34,081 nucleotides of DNA from assembly GCA_029779995.1 (NCBI GenBank), contig JAKOZM010000036.1, positions 1 to 34,081 on the forward strand, read 5' to 3'. Shown here piece by piece: positions 23,758 through 31,900 of this stretch (the stretch's first letter is position 1; each line of letters begins with the position of its first letter). This stretch comes from Actinomycetes bacterium. Its GTDB lineage: Bacteria > Actinomycetota > Actinomycetes > S36-B12 > UBA10799. The notes under the pieces are model-generated. The model saw nothing but the letters and a program-made list of their open reading frames with translations, did not search any database and was not told the origin of the DNA. The translations under genes and the position numbers were made by a program.

Positions 23758-23930
23758 GGTTGTCAATGACACGCATGAAAAGTGCGTCCCACTGACATCC
23801 TCGGCCCTCACGGCCCACCCGACGAGAAGGGTTGTCACTGACACGCACGAAAAGCGCGTCCCACTGACATCCTCGGCCCTCACGGCCCACCCGACGAGAA
23901 AGGTTGTCACTCACGCGCGCCAAAAGCGCT
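23758..23930 (+). repeat. 72-bp tandem repeat, about 2.4 copies
   Basis: Units begin with GGTTGTCA at 23758, 23830 and 23902, exactly 72 bases apart. The first two are nearly identical and share GACATCCTCGGCCCTCACGG. The third decays after about 30 bases. Because 72 is a multiple of three, minus-strand frames across it encode 24-residue repeats. They have no start site or family resemblance, so I regard it as a non-coding repeat. It lies just outside the right attachment site. Confidence 0.75.
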
Positions 23931-24024
23931 TCCGATCGTCAACACCTCGGCCCTAGTGTCGCCGCACGAGTAGCCCCGTCCAACGTTTGCGGTAGTAGAT
24001 AGATCCCCCAGATAACCTGCACTC

Positions 24025-24666
24025 ATGTCAACCCGCGCAATCCTGGAGATCATCGGCTGGATCGGCAGCGCCCTCGTAGTGCTGTCCCTCGCGCAGGCCC
24101 GGGTCTGGCGGTTCCGCGTCATGAACTTCGCCGGGGCCATCCTGGCCACGTTCTACAACGCCGTCCTCGGGATCTGGCCGTTCGCGGCCATGAACGGCAT
24201 CATCGCGGTGATCGACGCCTACTGGATCGCTCGTCTCAAACGCGAGAGCCACATCACGAGCGAGGCCTACGAACTGGTGGAGGTCAACCACGACGACGCC
24301 TTCGTCGGGCACTTCCTGCGTATCCACGGCGATGACGCCCGGCGGCACTACCCGCAGTTCGACGCCGACGCGCCGAGCGCGACAAACGTGCTCGTAATGC
24401 GCGGCGATGAGACGGTCGGCATCGTCGTGGTGGACGACATCCACGACGGACAGGCCCACATCAGCCTGGACTACGTCACCGAGCGGTTCCGCGACTTCAC
24501 CCCCGGGCGGTTCGTCTACACCAACTCCGGACTCTTCGACCGCCTGGGAGTCACCACCATCACCTGCGCACACGGCGATCCGACGTACCTGCAGAAAATG
24601 GGCTTCCGCCAGGAGCACGGCACATGGATACGTTCCGTCCGGCAAGACGAGGCACCTACCCACTAG
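24025..24666 (+). CDS. YgjV-like membrane protein with a C-terminal cytosolic domain
   Basis: This 213-aa protein has three N-terminal hydrophobic helices (about residues 5-25, 30-50 and 53-70), as in the YgjV inner-membrane family, including WRFRVMNFAGAILATFYN. The soluble C-terminal ~140 residues (DDAFVGHFLRIHGDDA, GDETVGIVVVDDI, YLQKMGFRQEHGTWIR) look like a GNAT-type acyltransferase-like fold. Its last strand pair resembles the end of acetyltransferases, but the acetyl-CoA loop is not obvious. No strong Shine-Dalgarno precedes the ATG, so it may be leaderless. It is the first chromosomal gene right of the island, and the peptide transporter follows 12 bases after its stop. Confidence 0.75.
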   Translation: MSTRAILEIIGWIGSALVVLSLAQARVWRFRVMNFAGAILATFYNAVLGIWPFAAMNGIIAVIDAYWIARLKRESHITSEAYELVEVNHDDAFVGHFLRIHGDDARRHYPQFDADAPSATNVLVMRGDETVGIVVVDDIHDGQAHISLDYVTERFRDFTPGRFVYTNSGLFDRLGVTTITCAHGDPTYLQKMGFRQEHGTWIRSVRQDEAPTH

Positions 24667-24677
24667 CCTGCCGTTCC

Positions 24678-26165
24678 ATGAGCACCGCTGAGGCCCCCGC
24701 GACAACGCGCACGTTCTTCGGCCATCCGGCGGGGCTTTCCACGCTGTTCTTCACCGAGTTCTGGGAGCGCTTCTCCTACTACGGCATGCGTGCCCTGCTG
24801 GTGCTGTACCTGGTGGCCCCACCCGACGGGGCTACCCCACCCGGAGCCGGGCTGGGAATGTCGACCGCCACCGCCTCGGCGATCTACGGCACCTACGTCG
24901 CCCTCGTCTACCTGTTCCCCCTGCTCGGCGGCTGGATCGCCGACCGGCTCTGGGGATTCCGACGGGCGGTGCTCGTCGGCGGCATCGTCATCGCCTGCGG
25001 CCACTACTCCATGGCGGTACCCAATGAACTGACGTTCTGGCTGGGCCTGCTGCTCATCGCCTTGGGCACCGGCTTACTCAAACCCAACATCTCCGCGATG
25101 GTCGGCGAGCTCTACCACGACAACGACACCAAACGTGACGCTGGCTTCTCGATCTTCTACATGGGCATCAACCTGGGCGCGTTCGTGGCGCCGCTGGTCA
25201 CCGGATACCTGATGGATGCCCGCGGCTGGCACTGGGCATTCGGCGCCGCAGCCCTGGGCATGACGTTCGGCGTCATCCAATACGTCATCGGCGGCCGCAC
25301 CACCCTCGGCACCATCGGCACCCACGTCCCCAACCCGGCCAACAGCGCGCAGAAGCGCGGCTTCTACCTCGTCGTGTTCGGATCGATCGCAGCGATCGTC
25401 GCGGTCACTGCGATCCGCGCGGCCATCTGGGGTTTCGACATCACCGACGTCGTGGACACCCTGGCGATCTTCATTCTCATCGTGCCCATCGTGTATTTCG
25501 TACGCATGTTCCGGATCCCCAATCTGACCGGCGAGCAGAAGGGGCGCCTGCACGCGTTCCTCGGGCTGTTCCTCGGCGCTGCCGTCTTCTGGATGATCTA
25601 CGACCAGGCGGGTTCGACGCTCAGCGTGTTCGCGGAGGAGAAGACCGATCTCAACGTCGGCGACTTCACGATCCCGGTTCCCTGGCTACAGTCCATCAAC
25701 CCGATCTTCATCATCATCTTCGCGCCGATCTTCGCCGCGATCTGGTCCAAACTCGGCGACCGCGCGCCCTCCACTCCGCTCAAGTTCGCCTGGGCGCTGT
25801 TAGGCATATCCCTGTCGTTCCTGATCATGATCATCCCGGCCCTGCAAGCGGACACCGGTGCCGAGGTCGCGGTGTGGTGGTTGGTGGGTGTGTACCTGAT
25901 CCAGACCTGGGCGGAGTTGCTGTTGTCCCCTATCGGGCTGTCGGCCTCCACGCGACTGGCCCCGCCCGGAATGGAGGGTCAGATGCTCGCACTCTGGTTC
26001 TTGGCCGTGTCGGTCGGCGACACCATCGGCGCCCAGATCCTGTCGCGCATCGGCGACAACTACGTGCGCGTGTTCACGGTCTTCGGGATCATGGCGCTGG
26101 CCGCAGGCGTCATCGCACTGCTGTTCGTGCCCAAGTTGAAGAAACTGATGGGCGGCGTGCACTGA
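24678..26165 (+). CDS. Proton-dependent oligopeptide transporter (POT/PTR family)
   Basis: This ~495-aa protein has many transmembrane segments and the family signature FFTEFWERFSYYGMRALL, which includes the ExxER motif (Glu27, Glu30, Arg31) that couples protons to substrate. Later signatures include FYMGINLGAF and the second-half loop typical of DtpA/DtpT-like carriers (WAELLLSPIGLS). It would import di- and tripeptides with protons. The frame is open from 24624, but the ATG at 24678 (MSTAEAP) matches the usual short N-terminal tail, and the earlier start would overlap the upstream gene. There is little Shine-Dalgarno, so leaderless initiation is possible. The stop lies 3 bases from the stop of the convergent EamA gene. 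Confidence 0.92.
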   Translation: MSTAEAPATTRTFFGHPAGLSTLFFTEFWERFSYYGMRALLVLYLVAPPDGATPPGAGLGMSTATASAIYGTYVALVYLFPLLGGWIADRLWGFRRAVLVGGIVIACGHYSMAVPNELTFWLGLLLIALGTGLLKPNISAMVGELYHDNDTKRDAGFSIFYMGINLGAFVAPLVTGYLMDARGWHWAFGAAALGMTFGVIQYVIGGRTTLGTIGTHVPNPANSAQKRGFYLVVFGSIAAIVAVTAIRAAIWGFDITDVVDTLAIFILIVPIVYFVRMFRIPNLTGEQKGRLHAFLGLFLGAAVFWMIYDQAGSTLSVFAEEKTDLNVGDFTIPVPWLQSINPIFIIIFAPIFAAIWSKLGDRAPSTPLKFAWALLGISLSFLIMIIPALQADTGAEVAVWWLVGVYLIQTWAELLLSPIGLSASTRLAPPGMEGQMLALWFLAVSVGDTIGAQILSRIGDNYVRVFTVFGIMALAAGVIALLFVPKLKKLMGGVH

Positions 26166-26168
26166 CCT

Positions 26169-27062
26169 TCAGGTTCGCCGGCGCCCGATGAGTCCCTGCA
26201 CCAGGCCCGCGCCGATCAGCACGACAACGGCGCCGACGGGCTGATTCCAACTCACGGCCTCGCCGAGCAGCACGATGCCCAGCGCGGTGCTGACCAGCGG
26301 CGTCGCATAGGTGACCGATGCACTGATCACCGAGCCGGCGACGGCGATCACGCGGAAGTTCCAGATGAAGGCCAGACCGGTGGCCAGTATCCCGAGCACG
26401 ACTACCGCGGCCACCGCCCCCGGGGTCACGGCGGCGACGTCGCGGGAGAACAGCAGCACGAGCGCGGCCATCATCGCGGTGGAGCACAGCAGTTGTGCAC
26501 TCACGATGGAAGGGCCGCCCTCGGGGCGCACAGCCAGGAACCGGCGCGTCCAGGGCACGCCGATGCCGTAACACATCGTGGCCCCGAGGCAGGCCAGCGA
26601 ACCCGCGAAATCGCCGGTCAGTCCTCGCCACACTCCCATCACCAGCATCACTCCGGTGAAGCCGATCAGTAGCCCCCACATCCGCTGCCGGCTCAGCCGT
26701 TCCGACGGCACGATGAACAACGCGAAGAACGCTGTGAACAGTGGCGTGGCAGCGTTGAACAGCCCGGCCAGCACGCTGGATACGCGCAGTTCCGCCCATC
26801 CGAACAGGGAGAAGGGGATGACGTTGGTCATCAGCCCGACGAAGGCCGCATGACCCCACACCACCCCGAATGCCGGGAGCCGACCGCGGCGGAAGGCCAG
26901 CACGGCCAGCACCGCCACCGCACCGAAGAAGACGCGGCCCAGCGTGATCTGCAGCGGCGTGAACGTGTGCAAGCCGATCTTGATGAGGAAGAAGCTGGAG
27001 CCCCAGATGACGGCCAGCGCCCACCAGTACGGCAGCCAGGCGGACAGGCGTGACTGGGACAC
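26169..27062 (-). CDS. EamA/DMT-family transporter
   Basis: This protein of about 297 aa has ten hydrophobic helices in two EamA halves (WALAVIWGSSFFLIK near the N-terminus; AGSVISASVTYATPLVSTAL and LLGEAVSWNQPVGAVVVLIG in the second half). These are typical of RhaT/YdcZ-like drug and metabolite exporters. The frame runs open to 27416, but the extra N-terminus is hydrophilic and overlaps the divergent channel gene. The GTG at 27062 (VSQSRLSAWLPYWW) gives the normal family length. No Shine-Dalgarno is evident. Substrate unknown. Confidence 0.85.
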   Translation of the reverse strand: MSQSRLSAWLPYWWALAVIWGSSFFLIKIGLHTFTPLQITLGRVFFGAVAVLAVLAFRRGRLPAFGVVWGHAAFVGLMTNVIPFSLFGWAELRVSSVLAGLFNAATPLFTAFFALFIVPSERLSRQRMWGLLIGFTGVMLVMGVWRGLTGDFAGSLACLGATMCYGIGVPWTRRFLAVRPEGGPSIVSAQLLCSTAMMAALVLLFSRDVAAVTPGAVAAVVVLGILATGLAFIWNFRVIAVAGSVISASVTYATPLVSTALGIVLLGEAVSWNQPVGAVVVLIGAGLVQGLIGRRRT

Positions 27063-27122
27063 CGTGCCAGTATGGCCGTGTCCTTGCCCGCTCTCCGCGC
27101 GCGCCCAGACCATCCTTGGACT

Positions 27123-27791
27123 ATGCGCAGCGAGGCCGTCTACCAGAAGTATCGGCGGCTGGCCCGCTACCCGCTGTTCCTGGCAGGCATCATGTTCATC
27201 GTCGGTCTGCTGCTGACGTTCGACCCGAACATCGACTCCCTCGAGCAGCACCACATCACCGGACGCACACTCACCTTGGCTTCGTGGGCGGTGTTCCTCA
27301 TCGATTACGTGGTCTCGGTCCTGCTCGCTCCGGACCGCGGCGACTACATGCGCAAACACGTGCTGCAGGCCGTCGGCGTCCTCTTCCCGCCGTTGCGCAT
27401 CCTGCTGATCTTCCACGTCACCTATGAGGTTGTGCGCAACACGCGCCGCGCGTTCGGTGCACAGGTGCGGCTGTACATGGTCTATGCCTCAACGCTCATC
27501 CTGCTGGTGTCGTCGTTCGTGGTCATGCTCGTCGAGCGAAACGCCCCCGGCGCGACCATCGTCAACTACGGAGATGCGTTGTGGTGGGCCGCAGAGACCA
27601 TCTCGACCGTGGGTTACGGGGACATGTACCCGGTCACGTTCACGGGTCGCATCATGGCCGTTTCGCTGATGATCAACGGCTTTCTCATTTTGTCAGTACT
27701 CACTGCGACAGTGGCCCAGAAGTTCGTGACGACAACGTTGGGGGTCACACCACCGAAAGATCCTGACCCCCAACCTGAGCCGGAGGTGTGA
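27123..27791 (+). CDS. Voltage-gated-type potassium channel
   Basis: This is a small ion channel of about 222 aa with several transmembrane helices. It has a pore loop carrying the K+ selectivity filter TVGYGD (about residues 162-167) and the final helix FTGRIMAVSLMINGFLILS. The preceding helices, including VVSVLLAPDRGDYMRKH and PPLRILLIF, form an S1-S4-like unit with few regular arginines. An ATG at 27072 is in frame but lies only 9 bases from the divergent EamA start, so the ATG at 27123 (MRSEAVYQ) seems likelier. The stop overlaps the ribosome-binding region of the DUF3263 gene. Confidence 0.88.
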   Translation: MRSEAVYQKYRRLARYPLFLAGIMFIVGLLLTFDPNIDSLEQHHITGRTLTLASWAVFLIDYVVSVLLAPDRGDYMRKHVLQAVGVLFPPLRILLIFHVTYEVVRNTRRAFGAQVRLYMVYASTLILLVSSFVVMLVERNAPGATIVNYGDALWWAAETISTVGYGDMYPVTFTGRIMAVSLMINGFLILSVLTATVAQKFVTTTLGVTPPKDPDPQPEPEV

Positions 27792-27793
27792 TC

Positions 27794-28030
27794 ATGGCGA
27801 CACTCAGTGAGCAGGACAGCGCGATCCTGGAGATGGAGAAGCACTGGTGGCGTTATGCCGGGGCGAAGCAGCAGGTGATCCGCGATCAGTTGGGACTCAC
27901 CCCCACGCGCTACTACCAGATTCTCAACGCCCTGCTGGACGACCCCGCAGCGCTGCTGGCCGAACCCGTGGTCATCCGCCGCCTGCAGCGACAACGGCAG
28001 GCCCACCGCGCCGAGCACCTAAGCGCCTGA
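27794..28030 (+). CDS. DUF3263 family protein
   Basis: This 78-aa protein matches the conserved actinobacterial DUF3263 pattern: LSEQDSAILEMEKHWWRYAG, then TPTRYYQILNALLDDP and VIRRLQRQR. It looks like a compact helical, HTH-like DNA-binding protein. The ATG at 27794 is preceded by GGAGG at 27782-27786 and follows the channel stop by two bases. Its last ~59 bases overlap the 3' end of the convergent HExxH gene. Function unknown. Confidence 0.9.
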   Translation: MATLSEQDSAILEMEKHWWRYAGAKQQVIRDQLGLTPTRYYQILNALLDDPAALLAEPVVIRRLQRQRQAHRAEHLSA

Positions 28031-28403
28031 CCGGGCGCTGGACGTAACCCCCGGCAGCCAGCCCTGCCCGGCGTTCGAACACGTTGTGCGACCACCAGTC
28101 GCCCGTGCGCAGCCAGGACCAGCCTGCGGCGAGGCCATACAGCGGCACGAACATCGGTCCACACCAGGCGTACTGCCGGATGTGCCCCACCTCGTGACCC
28201 CACACGGCCGCGTTCAACGGGCGGCGGGTGATGACCACACTGCCGATCGTGAAGGCACCTGCCAGCGGGAACCGCCTCTTGTACCCCACCGCCTCGTAGA
28301 AGGGACCGCACCGATGGACGGCACACCCACTGGTTCGGGCAACCACCAGCCCGGACACGGTGGTGAGGTTGAGCCAGTTCACCGCGGCCACTAGCGAGCC
28401 CAT
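27972..28403 (-). CDS. Small HExxH metalloprotease-like protein
   Basis: This protein of about 143 aa contains VWGHEVGHIRQYAWCGPMFV, with the HExxH zinc-binding motif. It is followed by PLYGLAAGWSWL, then WWSHNVFERRAGLAAGGY. I know this arrangement from unnamed actinobacterial proteins that resemble DUF4157-type or basic peptidase folds. The chosen ATG at 28403 overlaps the end of gpgS by 13 bases, indicating coupling. The 3' end overlaps DUF3263 convergently. Substrate and even protease activity are unproven. Confidence 0.7.
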   Translation of the reverse strand: MGSLVAAVNWLNLTTVSGLVVARTSGCAVHRCGPFYEAVGYKRRFPLAGAFTIGSVVITRRPLNAAVWGHEVGHIRQYAWCGPMFVPLYGLAAGWSWLRTGDWWSHNVFERRAGLAAGGYVQRPVRRLGARRGGPAVVAAGGG

Positions 28404-29338
28404 CGCGCCACCGGAGCCGTGGCCAGCGCTGGGCGTTCGACATCCATGATCGGGTGCCACGTACCGGTGAACGATGTCCCGGCCCGCCCGAACTGCGCCA
28501 GCGCCTGCCCGGTCTGGCGGGCTGCGTGCAGGGCCGGATCGAGCCGGCGCAGCGCTGTCTGCAGGATTTGAGCAGCCATCAGCCCCAACTTGCGTTCGTC
28601 ATGGTGGCGGTGCAGGCGTACCCCGAGATCGACCTGCGCGATCGCATCCACACCGAGCAGTTCGGCGGTGTCGACCAGCATCGCGAACTCCACGCCGTAC
28701 CCGACCGGGAACGGCAGCCGTTCCAGCAGACTGCGCCGCGCTGCGTACTCCCCGGCCAGCGGCTGGATCACGCCAGCCAACTGTGGCCAATACAGATTGA
28801 GCAGCGGTCGGGCCACCAACTCGGTGACGCGGCCGCCGCCAGCGGGTATCACCTGGTCGCCCTGCACGAAGGGCCGCTCGTAGACGGCCTTCACCAGGCT
28901 CACCGTCGGATCAGTCAGCAGCGGCCCCAGCAGACCGCGGACGTAGGACGCCGAGAACGAGCGCAGGTCCGCATCGATGAACACCACGATGTCGGAGTCG
29001 GTGGCCGCGAGCGCGCGCCACATGGCCTCCCCTTTGCCGCGCAGCGGCGGCAGGCCAGGAAAGACCTCATCGAGGGCGACGACCCGCGCGCCGTGCGACT
29101 TCGCGATGGCTGCGGTCGCATCGGTGGAACCCGAGTCCAGGACCACCAGGTCGTCCACCAGGTCCCCCAGCAACTCATCGTGAATGACCGACACGATCTG
29201 GCCGACGGTCTGCGCCTCATTGAGCGCCGGGAGGATGACGGCGACGCTGTGGTGCTTGGCCTCGCGCACCACCTGCTCGGGCCAGTCAGCCGCCGTAGAT
29301 GTGCGGCGGTCCAGCCAGCTCTGGACTCCCTCGGTCAC
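28391..29338 (-). CDS. gpgS: Glucosyl-3-phosphoglycerate synthase
   Basis: This 315-aa GT2/GT81-type glycosyltransferase transfers glucose from UDP-glucose (or a related NDP-glucose) to 3-phosphoglycerate. It is the first step to glucosylglycerate and, in mycobacteria, to methylglucose lipopolysaccharides. Visible motifs are VAVILPALNE (~32-41), VVLDSGSTD (~65-73), GKGEAMWRAL and the metal-binding FIDADLRSF (Asp122-Ala-Asp124). Later ones are GVIQPLAGEYAARR and the VDLGVRLHRHH region that holds a catalytic-site histidine. The length matches the family. The gene diverges from thrC, with the SAM riboswitch between them, and its 3' end overlaps the HExxH gene. Confidence 0.9.
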   Translation of the reverse strand: MTEGVQSWLDRRTSTAADWPEQVVREAKHHSVAVILPALNEAQTVGQIVSVIHDELLGDLVDDLVVLDSGSTDATAAIAKSHGARVVALDEVFPGLPPLRGKGEAMWRALAATDSDIVVFIDADLRSFSASYVRGLLGPLLTDPTVSLVKAVYERPFVQGDQVIPAGGGRVTELVARPLLNLYWPQLAGVIQPLAGEYAARRSLLERLPFPVGYGVEFAMLVDTAELLGVDAIAQVDLGVRLHRHHDERKLGLMAAQILQTALRRLDPALHAARQTGQALAQFGRAGTSFTGTWHPIMDVERPALATAPVARWAR

Positions 29339-29394
29339 ACACTCTCCCGGACTCGGTTGCGCAAGGCCTCGACCAGCGTGTCACAATTTCGGTC

Positions 29395-29503
29395 ATACCT
29401 CATCCAGAGGGGCAGAGGGACCGGCCCTTTGAAGCCCCGGCAACCCAGCGCCACCGTGCGCCGAAGGTGCCAACTCCGGCCGTACTGAACGGATAGATGG
29501 GAA
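29395..29503 (+). promoter_or_regulatory. SAM (S-box) riboswitch upstream of thrC
   Basis: The conserved S-box core is present: CATCCAGAGGGGCAGAGGGA (29401-29420), then CCGGCCCTTTGAAGCCCCGG and CAACC. P1 can be drawn between CTCATC (29399-29404) and GATGGG (29496-29501). GATGGG runs directly into the thrC Shine-Dalgarno GGGAAGGG eight bases before the ATG. SAM binding would close P1 and hide the ribosome-binding site, indicating translational repression. The consensus match is strong; the mechanism is inferred. Confidence 0.88.
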
Positions 29504-29510
29504 GGGACCC

Positions 29511-30743
29511 ATGATTGACCTTGGAAGTGCCGTAGGACTGACCTGCCGCGAGTGTGGAGCGACCTACGAACTGGGCGCTGCGTACGCCTGCATGGAGTGT
29601 TTCGGCCCGCTGGAAGTCGCATACGACTTCCCGGCACTGACCCGAGCCGACATCGAGGCCGGGCCGACGTCGCTGTGGCGCTACCGGGCCCTGCTGCCCG
29701 TGCGGCCCACCGCCGCTGAGGAGGCGAATCTGGCTCCCGGCTGGACGCGCCTGCACCGCGCCGACAACCTCGCAGCCGAACTCGGGATGCGCTCCTTGTG
29801 GGTCAAGGATGATTCCGGGAACCCGACTCACTCCTTCAAGGATCGGGTGGTTGCAGTCGCCCAGTCGGCGGCACGAGCGCTGGGCCTGACCACGCTGGCG
29901 TGCGCTTCGACCGGCAACTTGGCGCATGCGGTGGCAGCCGCCGCCGCCTGCGGTGGGCAGGAGTCGGTGGTGGTCATCCCCCATGATCTGGAGGCCGGCA
30001 AGACCATTACGACGGCAACCTACGGCGGCACGCTCATCGCGGTCGAGGGCAACTACGACGACGTCAACCGTCTCTGCTCGGAGATCATCGGCGAGGACTT
30101 CTCCGCCTTCTGGGGCTTCGTGAACGTCAACATCAGGCCGTACTACGCCGAGGGCTCGAAGTCGATGGGATATGAGATCGCTGAGCAACTCGGGTGGCGG
30201 ACACCCGCGCAGGTCGTGGCACCGATCGCTTCCGGGTCACTGCTCACGAAGGTGGACAAGGCCTGGCGGGAGTTGGCCGCACTCGGGCTGATCGAGGAGT
30301 CGCCCTACGCGGTGTTCGGTGCTCAGGCGCAGGGTTGCTCGCCGGTGTCGCAGGCCTTCGATGCGGGCTGGGACATCGTCAAACCTGTCAAGCCCGCCAC
30401 GATCGCGAAGTCGTTGGCCATCGGTAACCCCGCCGATGGGCCCTATGCCCTCGATGTCGTCCGGCGCACCGGCGGTTCCATCGCGGCGGTGTCGGACGAG
30501 GATGTCGTCGACGGCATCCGGCTGCTGGCCCGCACCGAGGGGATCTTCGCCGAGACCGCCGGGGGTGTTGTCGTGGCCACGCTGCGGCACCTGCTCAAGG
30601 AGGGCAGCCTCGACCCGGACGCGGAGACGGTCATCCTGAACACCGGCGAGGGTTTGAAGACTCTGGACGCGGTCATGGACTTCGCCCGACCCACCGCAAC
30701 CATCAAACCCGATGTGGACGCGGTGCGGGCACTGGTCGTCTGA
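29511..30743 (+). CDS. thrC: Threonine synthase
   Basis: This 410-aa PLP enzyme converts O-phosphohomoserine to threonine. It has an N-terminal zinc-ribbon-like cysteine set (Cys12, 15, 27, 30), often seen in this threonine synthase type. The PLP lysine is Lys110 in GNPTHSFKDR. ACASTGNLAHAVAAAAA is the cofactor-binding loop. ETAGGVVVATLRHL and VILNTGEGLKTL are C-terminal family signatures. The ATG has GGGAAGGG upstream, overlapping the SAM riboswitch P1. It stands alone, without hom or thrB beside it. Confidence 0.93.
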   Translation: MIDLGSAVGLTCRECGATYELGAAYACMECFGPLEVAYDFPALTRADIEAGPTSLWRYRALLPVRPTAAEEANLAPGWTRLHRADNLAAELGMRSLWVKDDSGNPTHSFKDRVVAVAQSAARALGLTTLACASTGNLAHAVAAAAACGGQESVVVIPHDLEAGKTITTATYGGTLIAVEGNYDDVNRLCSEIIGEDFSAFWGFVNVNIRPYYAEGSKSMGYEIAEQLGWRTPAQVVAPIASGSLLTKVDKAWRELAALGLIEESPYAVFGAQAQGCSPVSQAFDAGWDIVKPVKPATIAKSLAIGNPADGPYALDVVRRTGGSIAAVSDEDVVDGIRLLARTEGIFAETAGGVVVATLRHLLKEGSLDPDAETVILNTGEGLKTLDAVMDFARPTATIKPDVDAVRALVV

Positions 30744-30746
30744 CCG

Positions 30747-30884
30747 CTAGGACCGCGAGGGGAATACACCTTCGGTTGCGATGATGAAGTTGATCACGAG
30801 GAACGGCCCCATGTTCTCGTGCGCCTGACCGCCGCCGACCGAAGCCTCCGGATAGGTCCCGAAGGCGACGAGCTTCTTGAGTAT
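30747..30884 (-). pseudogene. Phage tail-collar (MdpB-like) protein, C-terminal remnant
   Basis: The minus strand carries 45 codons ending in GGQAHENMGPFLVINFIIAT then EGVFPSRS and a stop. This is the standard C-terminus of microcystin-dependent/tail-collar proteins (AHxNMQPxLxxNxIIAxxGxFPSR). The frame is cut by a TGA at 30885-30887. Upstream in the same frame lies only a short hydrophobic, Ala-rich stretch that resembles a signal peptide. There is no start and no collar body, so the gene is broken by deletion and a nonsense codon. Confidence 0.65.
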
Positions 30885-31192
30885 TCAGTCGTCTTTGACC
30901 GTGCCTGCGGAGGGCGCAGCGGCGCTGGCCGGCGGGCTCAGCACCAATACCCCGATAACAAAGCAGTGGGACGCCTACCGGCCCTCACCGGCACGAGATC
31001 GACCTCTGGGGCCCCCAAATGAACTACGTGGTTGGTCGTCTGCCGAGTCCTCCTTTTCAGGCGAGACCAGCAGCGAACCGGGTCGGTGCTGGTCGTTCCG
31101 TGCTCAACGTGATTAACTAGAGTTGACCACGTCGTGGTCCCGCGACCCGTTTCAGGCCGCGGCCAAAGAAACACAGCAAGGACAGCAACTAC
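30885..31192. other. Intergenic region upstream of the cold-shock gene
   Basis: No credible gene is seen here. The left part is the decayed upstream portion of the tail-collar remnant. The right part should hold the cold-shock promoter and leader. GTGATTAACTAG (31109-31120) contains a possible extended -10. A palindrome GACCAC-GTC-GTGGTC (31125-31139) follows in the presumed leader. Neither is certain. Confidence 0.35.
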
Positions 31193-31405
31193 ATGAGCAG
31201 TGTCAGCGGAACCGTGAAGTGGTTCAACGCCGAGAAGGGCTACGGCTTCCTCTCCCTGGACGGCCAAGAGGGCGACGTGTTCGTCCACTGGAGCGCCATC
31301 CAGACGGACGGCTACAAGTCGCTCCAGGAAGGCCAGCGAGTCGAGTTCAACATCGTGCAGGGACCGAAGGGCGCTCAGGCGGACACCGTCGTGCCGCTGT
31401 CCTAG
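31193..31405 (+). CDS. cspA: Cold-shock protein (CspA family)
   Basis: This 70-aa single cold-shock domain has the RNA-binding motifs RNP1 KGYGFLSL and RNP2 DVFVHWSAI, within [15 protein letters not shown]. It binds single-stranded RNA or DNA and melts RNA structure. AAGGACAG lies upstream of the ATG. A strong terminator follows the stop codon. Length and motifs are typical; whether it is cold-induced cannot be told. Confidence 0.96.
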   Translation: MSSVSGTVKWFNAEKGYGFLSLDGQEGDVFVHWSAIQTDGYKSLQEGQRVEFNIVQGPKGAQADTVVPLS

Positions 31406-31423
31406 AACTCACGAGCCTTTAGC

Positions 31424-31460
31424 AGGAGGGGTTGGAGAAATCCAGCCCCTCCTTTTTCTT
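31424..31460 (+). terminator. Intrinsic terminator of cspA
   Basis: AGGAGGGG (31424-31431) pairs with CCCCTCCT (31446-31453), with an inner TGG/CCA extension, followed by TTTTCTT. This is a strong rho-independent terminator about 20 bases after the cspA stop. Confidence 0.88.
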
Positions 31461-31522
31461 GCGCGAATCGGCACTTGTTGCGATTTCGCCCGGCGTGTCG
31501 CAGCACCTTCCGCCCAATTCAC

Positions 31523-31843
31523 TCATGACTGCGGGACTGCGATGGCGAATCCGACGGCGTAGTCCCGGGTGTGACTGATGCTGACATCAACGCGGAATCC
31601 CGGCACAACCACAGTGGGGCGTCCCTCGTCGTGGGTGATCTCCACCTGGCGCACCGACAGCAGGTGCCACTTGCTGACCGCTTTGACGACCGCCTCCTTC
31701 GCGCACCAGATGCCCGCCCGGGACTCGGCCCTGTCCCCTGCATGCTGCAGTTCGGAGTCGGTGAACAGCCCGGGCCGCACATCCGTAAATCGTGACACCG
31801 CTTCGATGTCGACGCCCACGCCAGGTAATTCCATGCCCGTCAT
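31523..31843 (-). CDS. acpS: Holo-[acyl-carrier-protein] synthase
   Basis: This 106-aa 4'-phosphopantetheinyl transferase attaches the CoA-derived arm to acyl carrier protein. The N-terminal GVGVDIEAVSRF holds the Mg-binding Asp. RAGIWCAKEAVVKAVSK is the second signature, with the catalytic Glu and Lys. VDVSISHTRDYAVGFAIA is the C-terminal signature. It is slightly shorter than most AcpS proteins. ATG at 31843 or 31834 could be the start. Confidence 0.9.
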   Translation of the reverse strand: MTGMELPGVGVDIEAVSRFTDVRPGLFTDSELQHAGDRAESRAGIWCAKEAVVKAVSKWHLLSVRQVEITHDEGRPTVVVPGFRVDVSISHTRDYAVGFAIAVPQS

Positions 31844-31900
31844 CGTGGCACGACCCCATGCCTACCCTGCACATCCGCAGTTCCCACGTACCCTGGGAAT

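Noticed and set aside
23611..23923. Minus-strand frames encoding 24-residue repeats across the tandem repeat
   Set aside because: Two different frames are open only because the unit is 72 bases. There is no ribosome-binding site, no family resemblance, and both frames run into the attachment-site copy.
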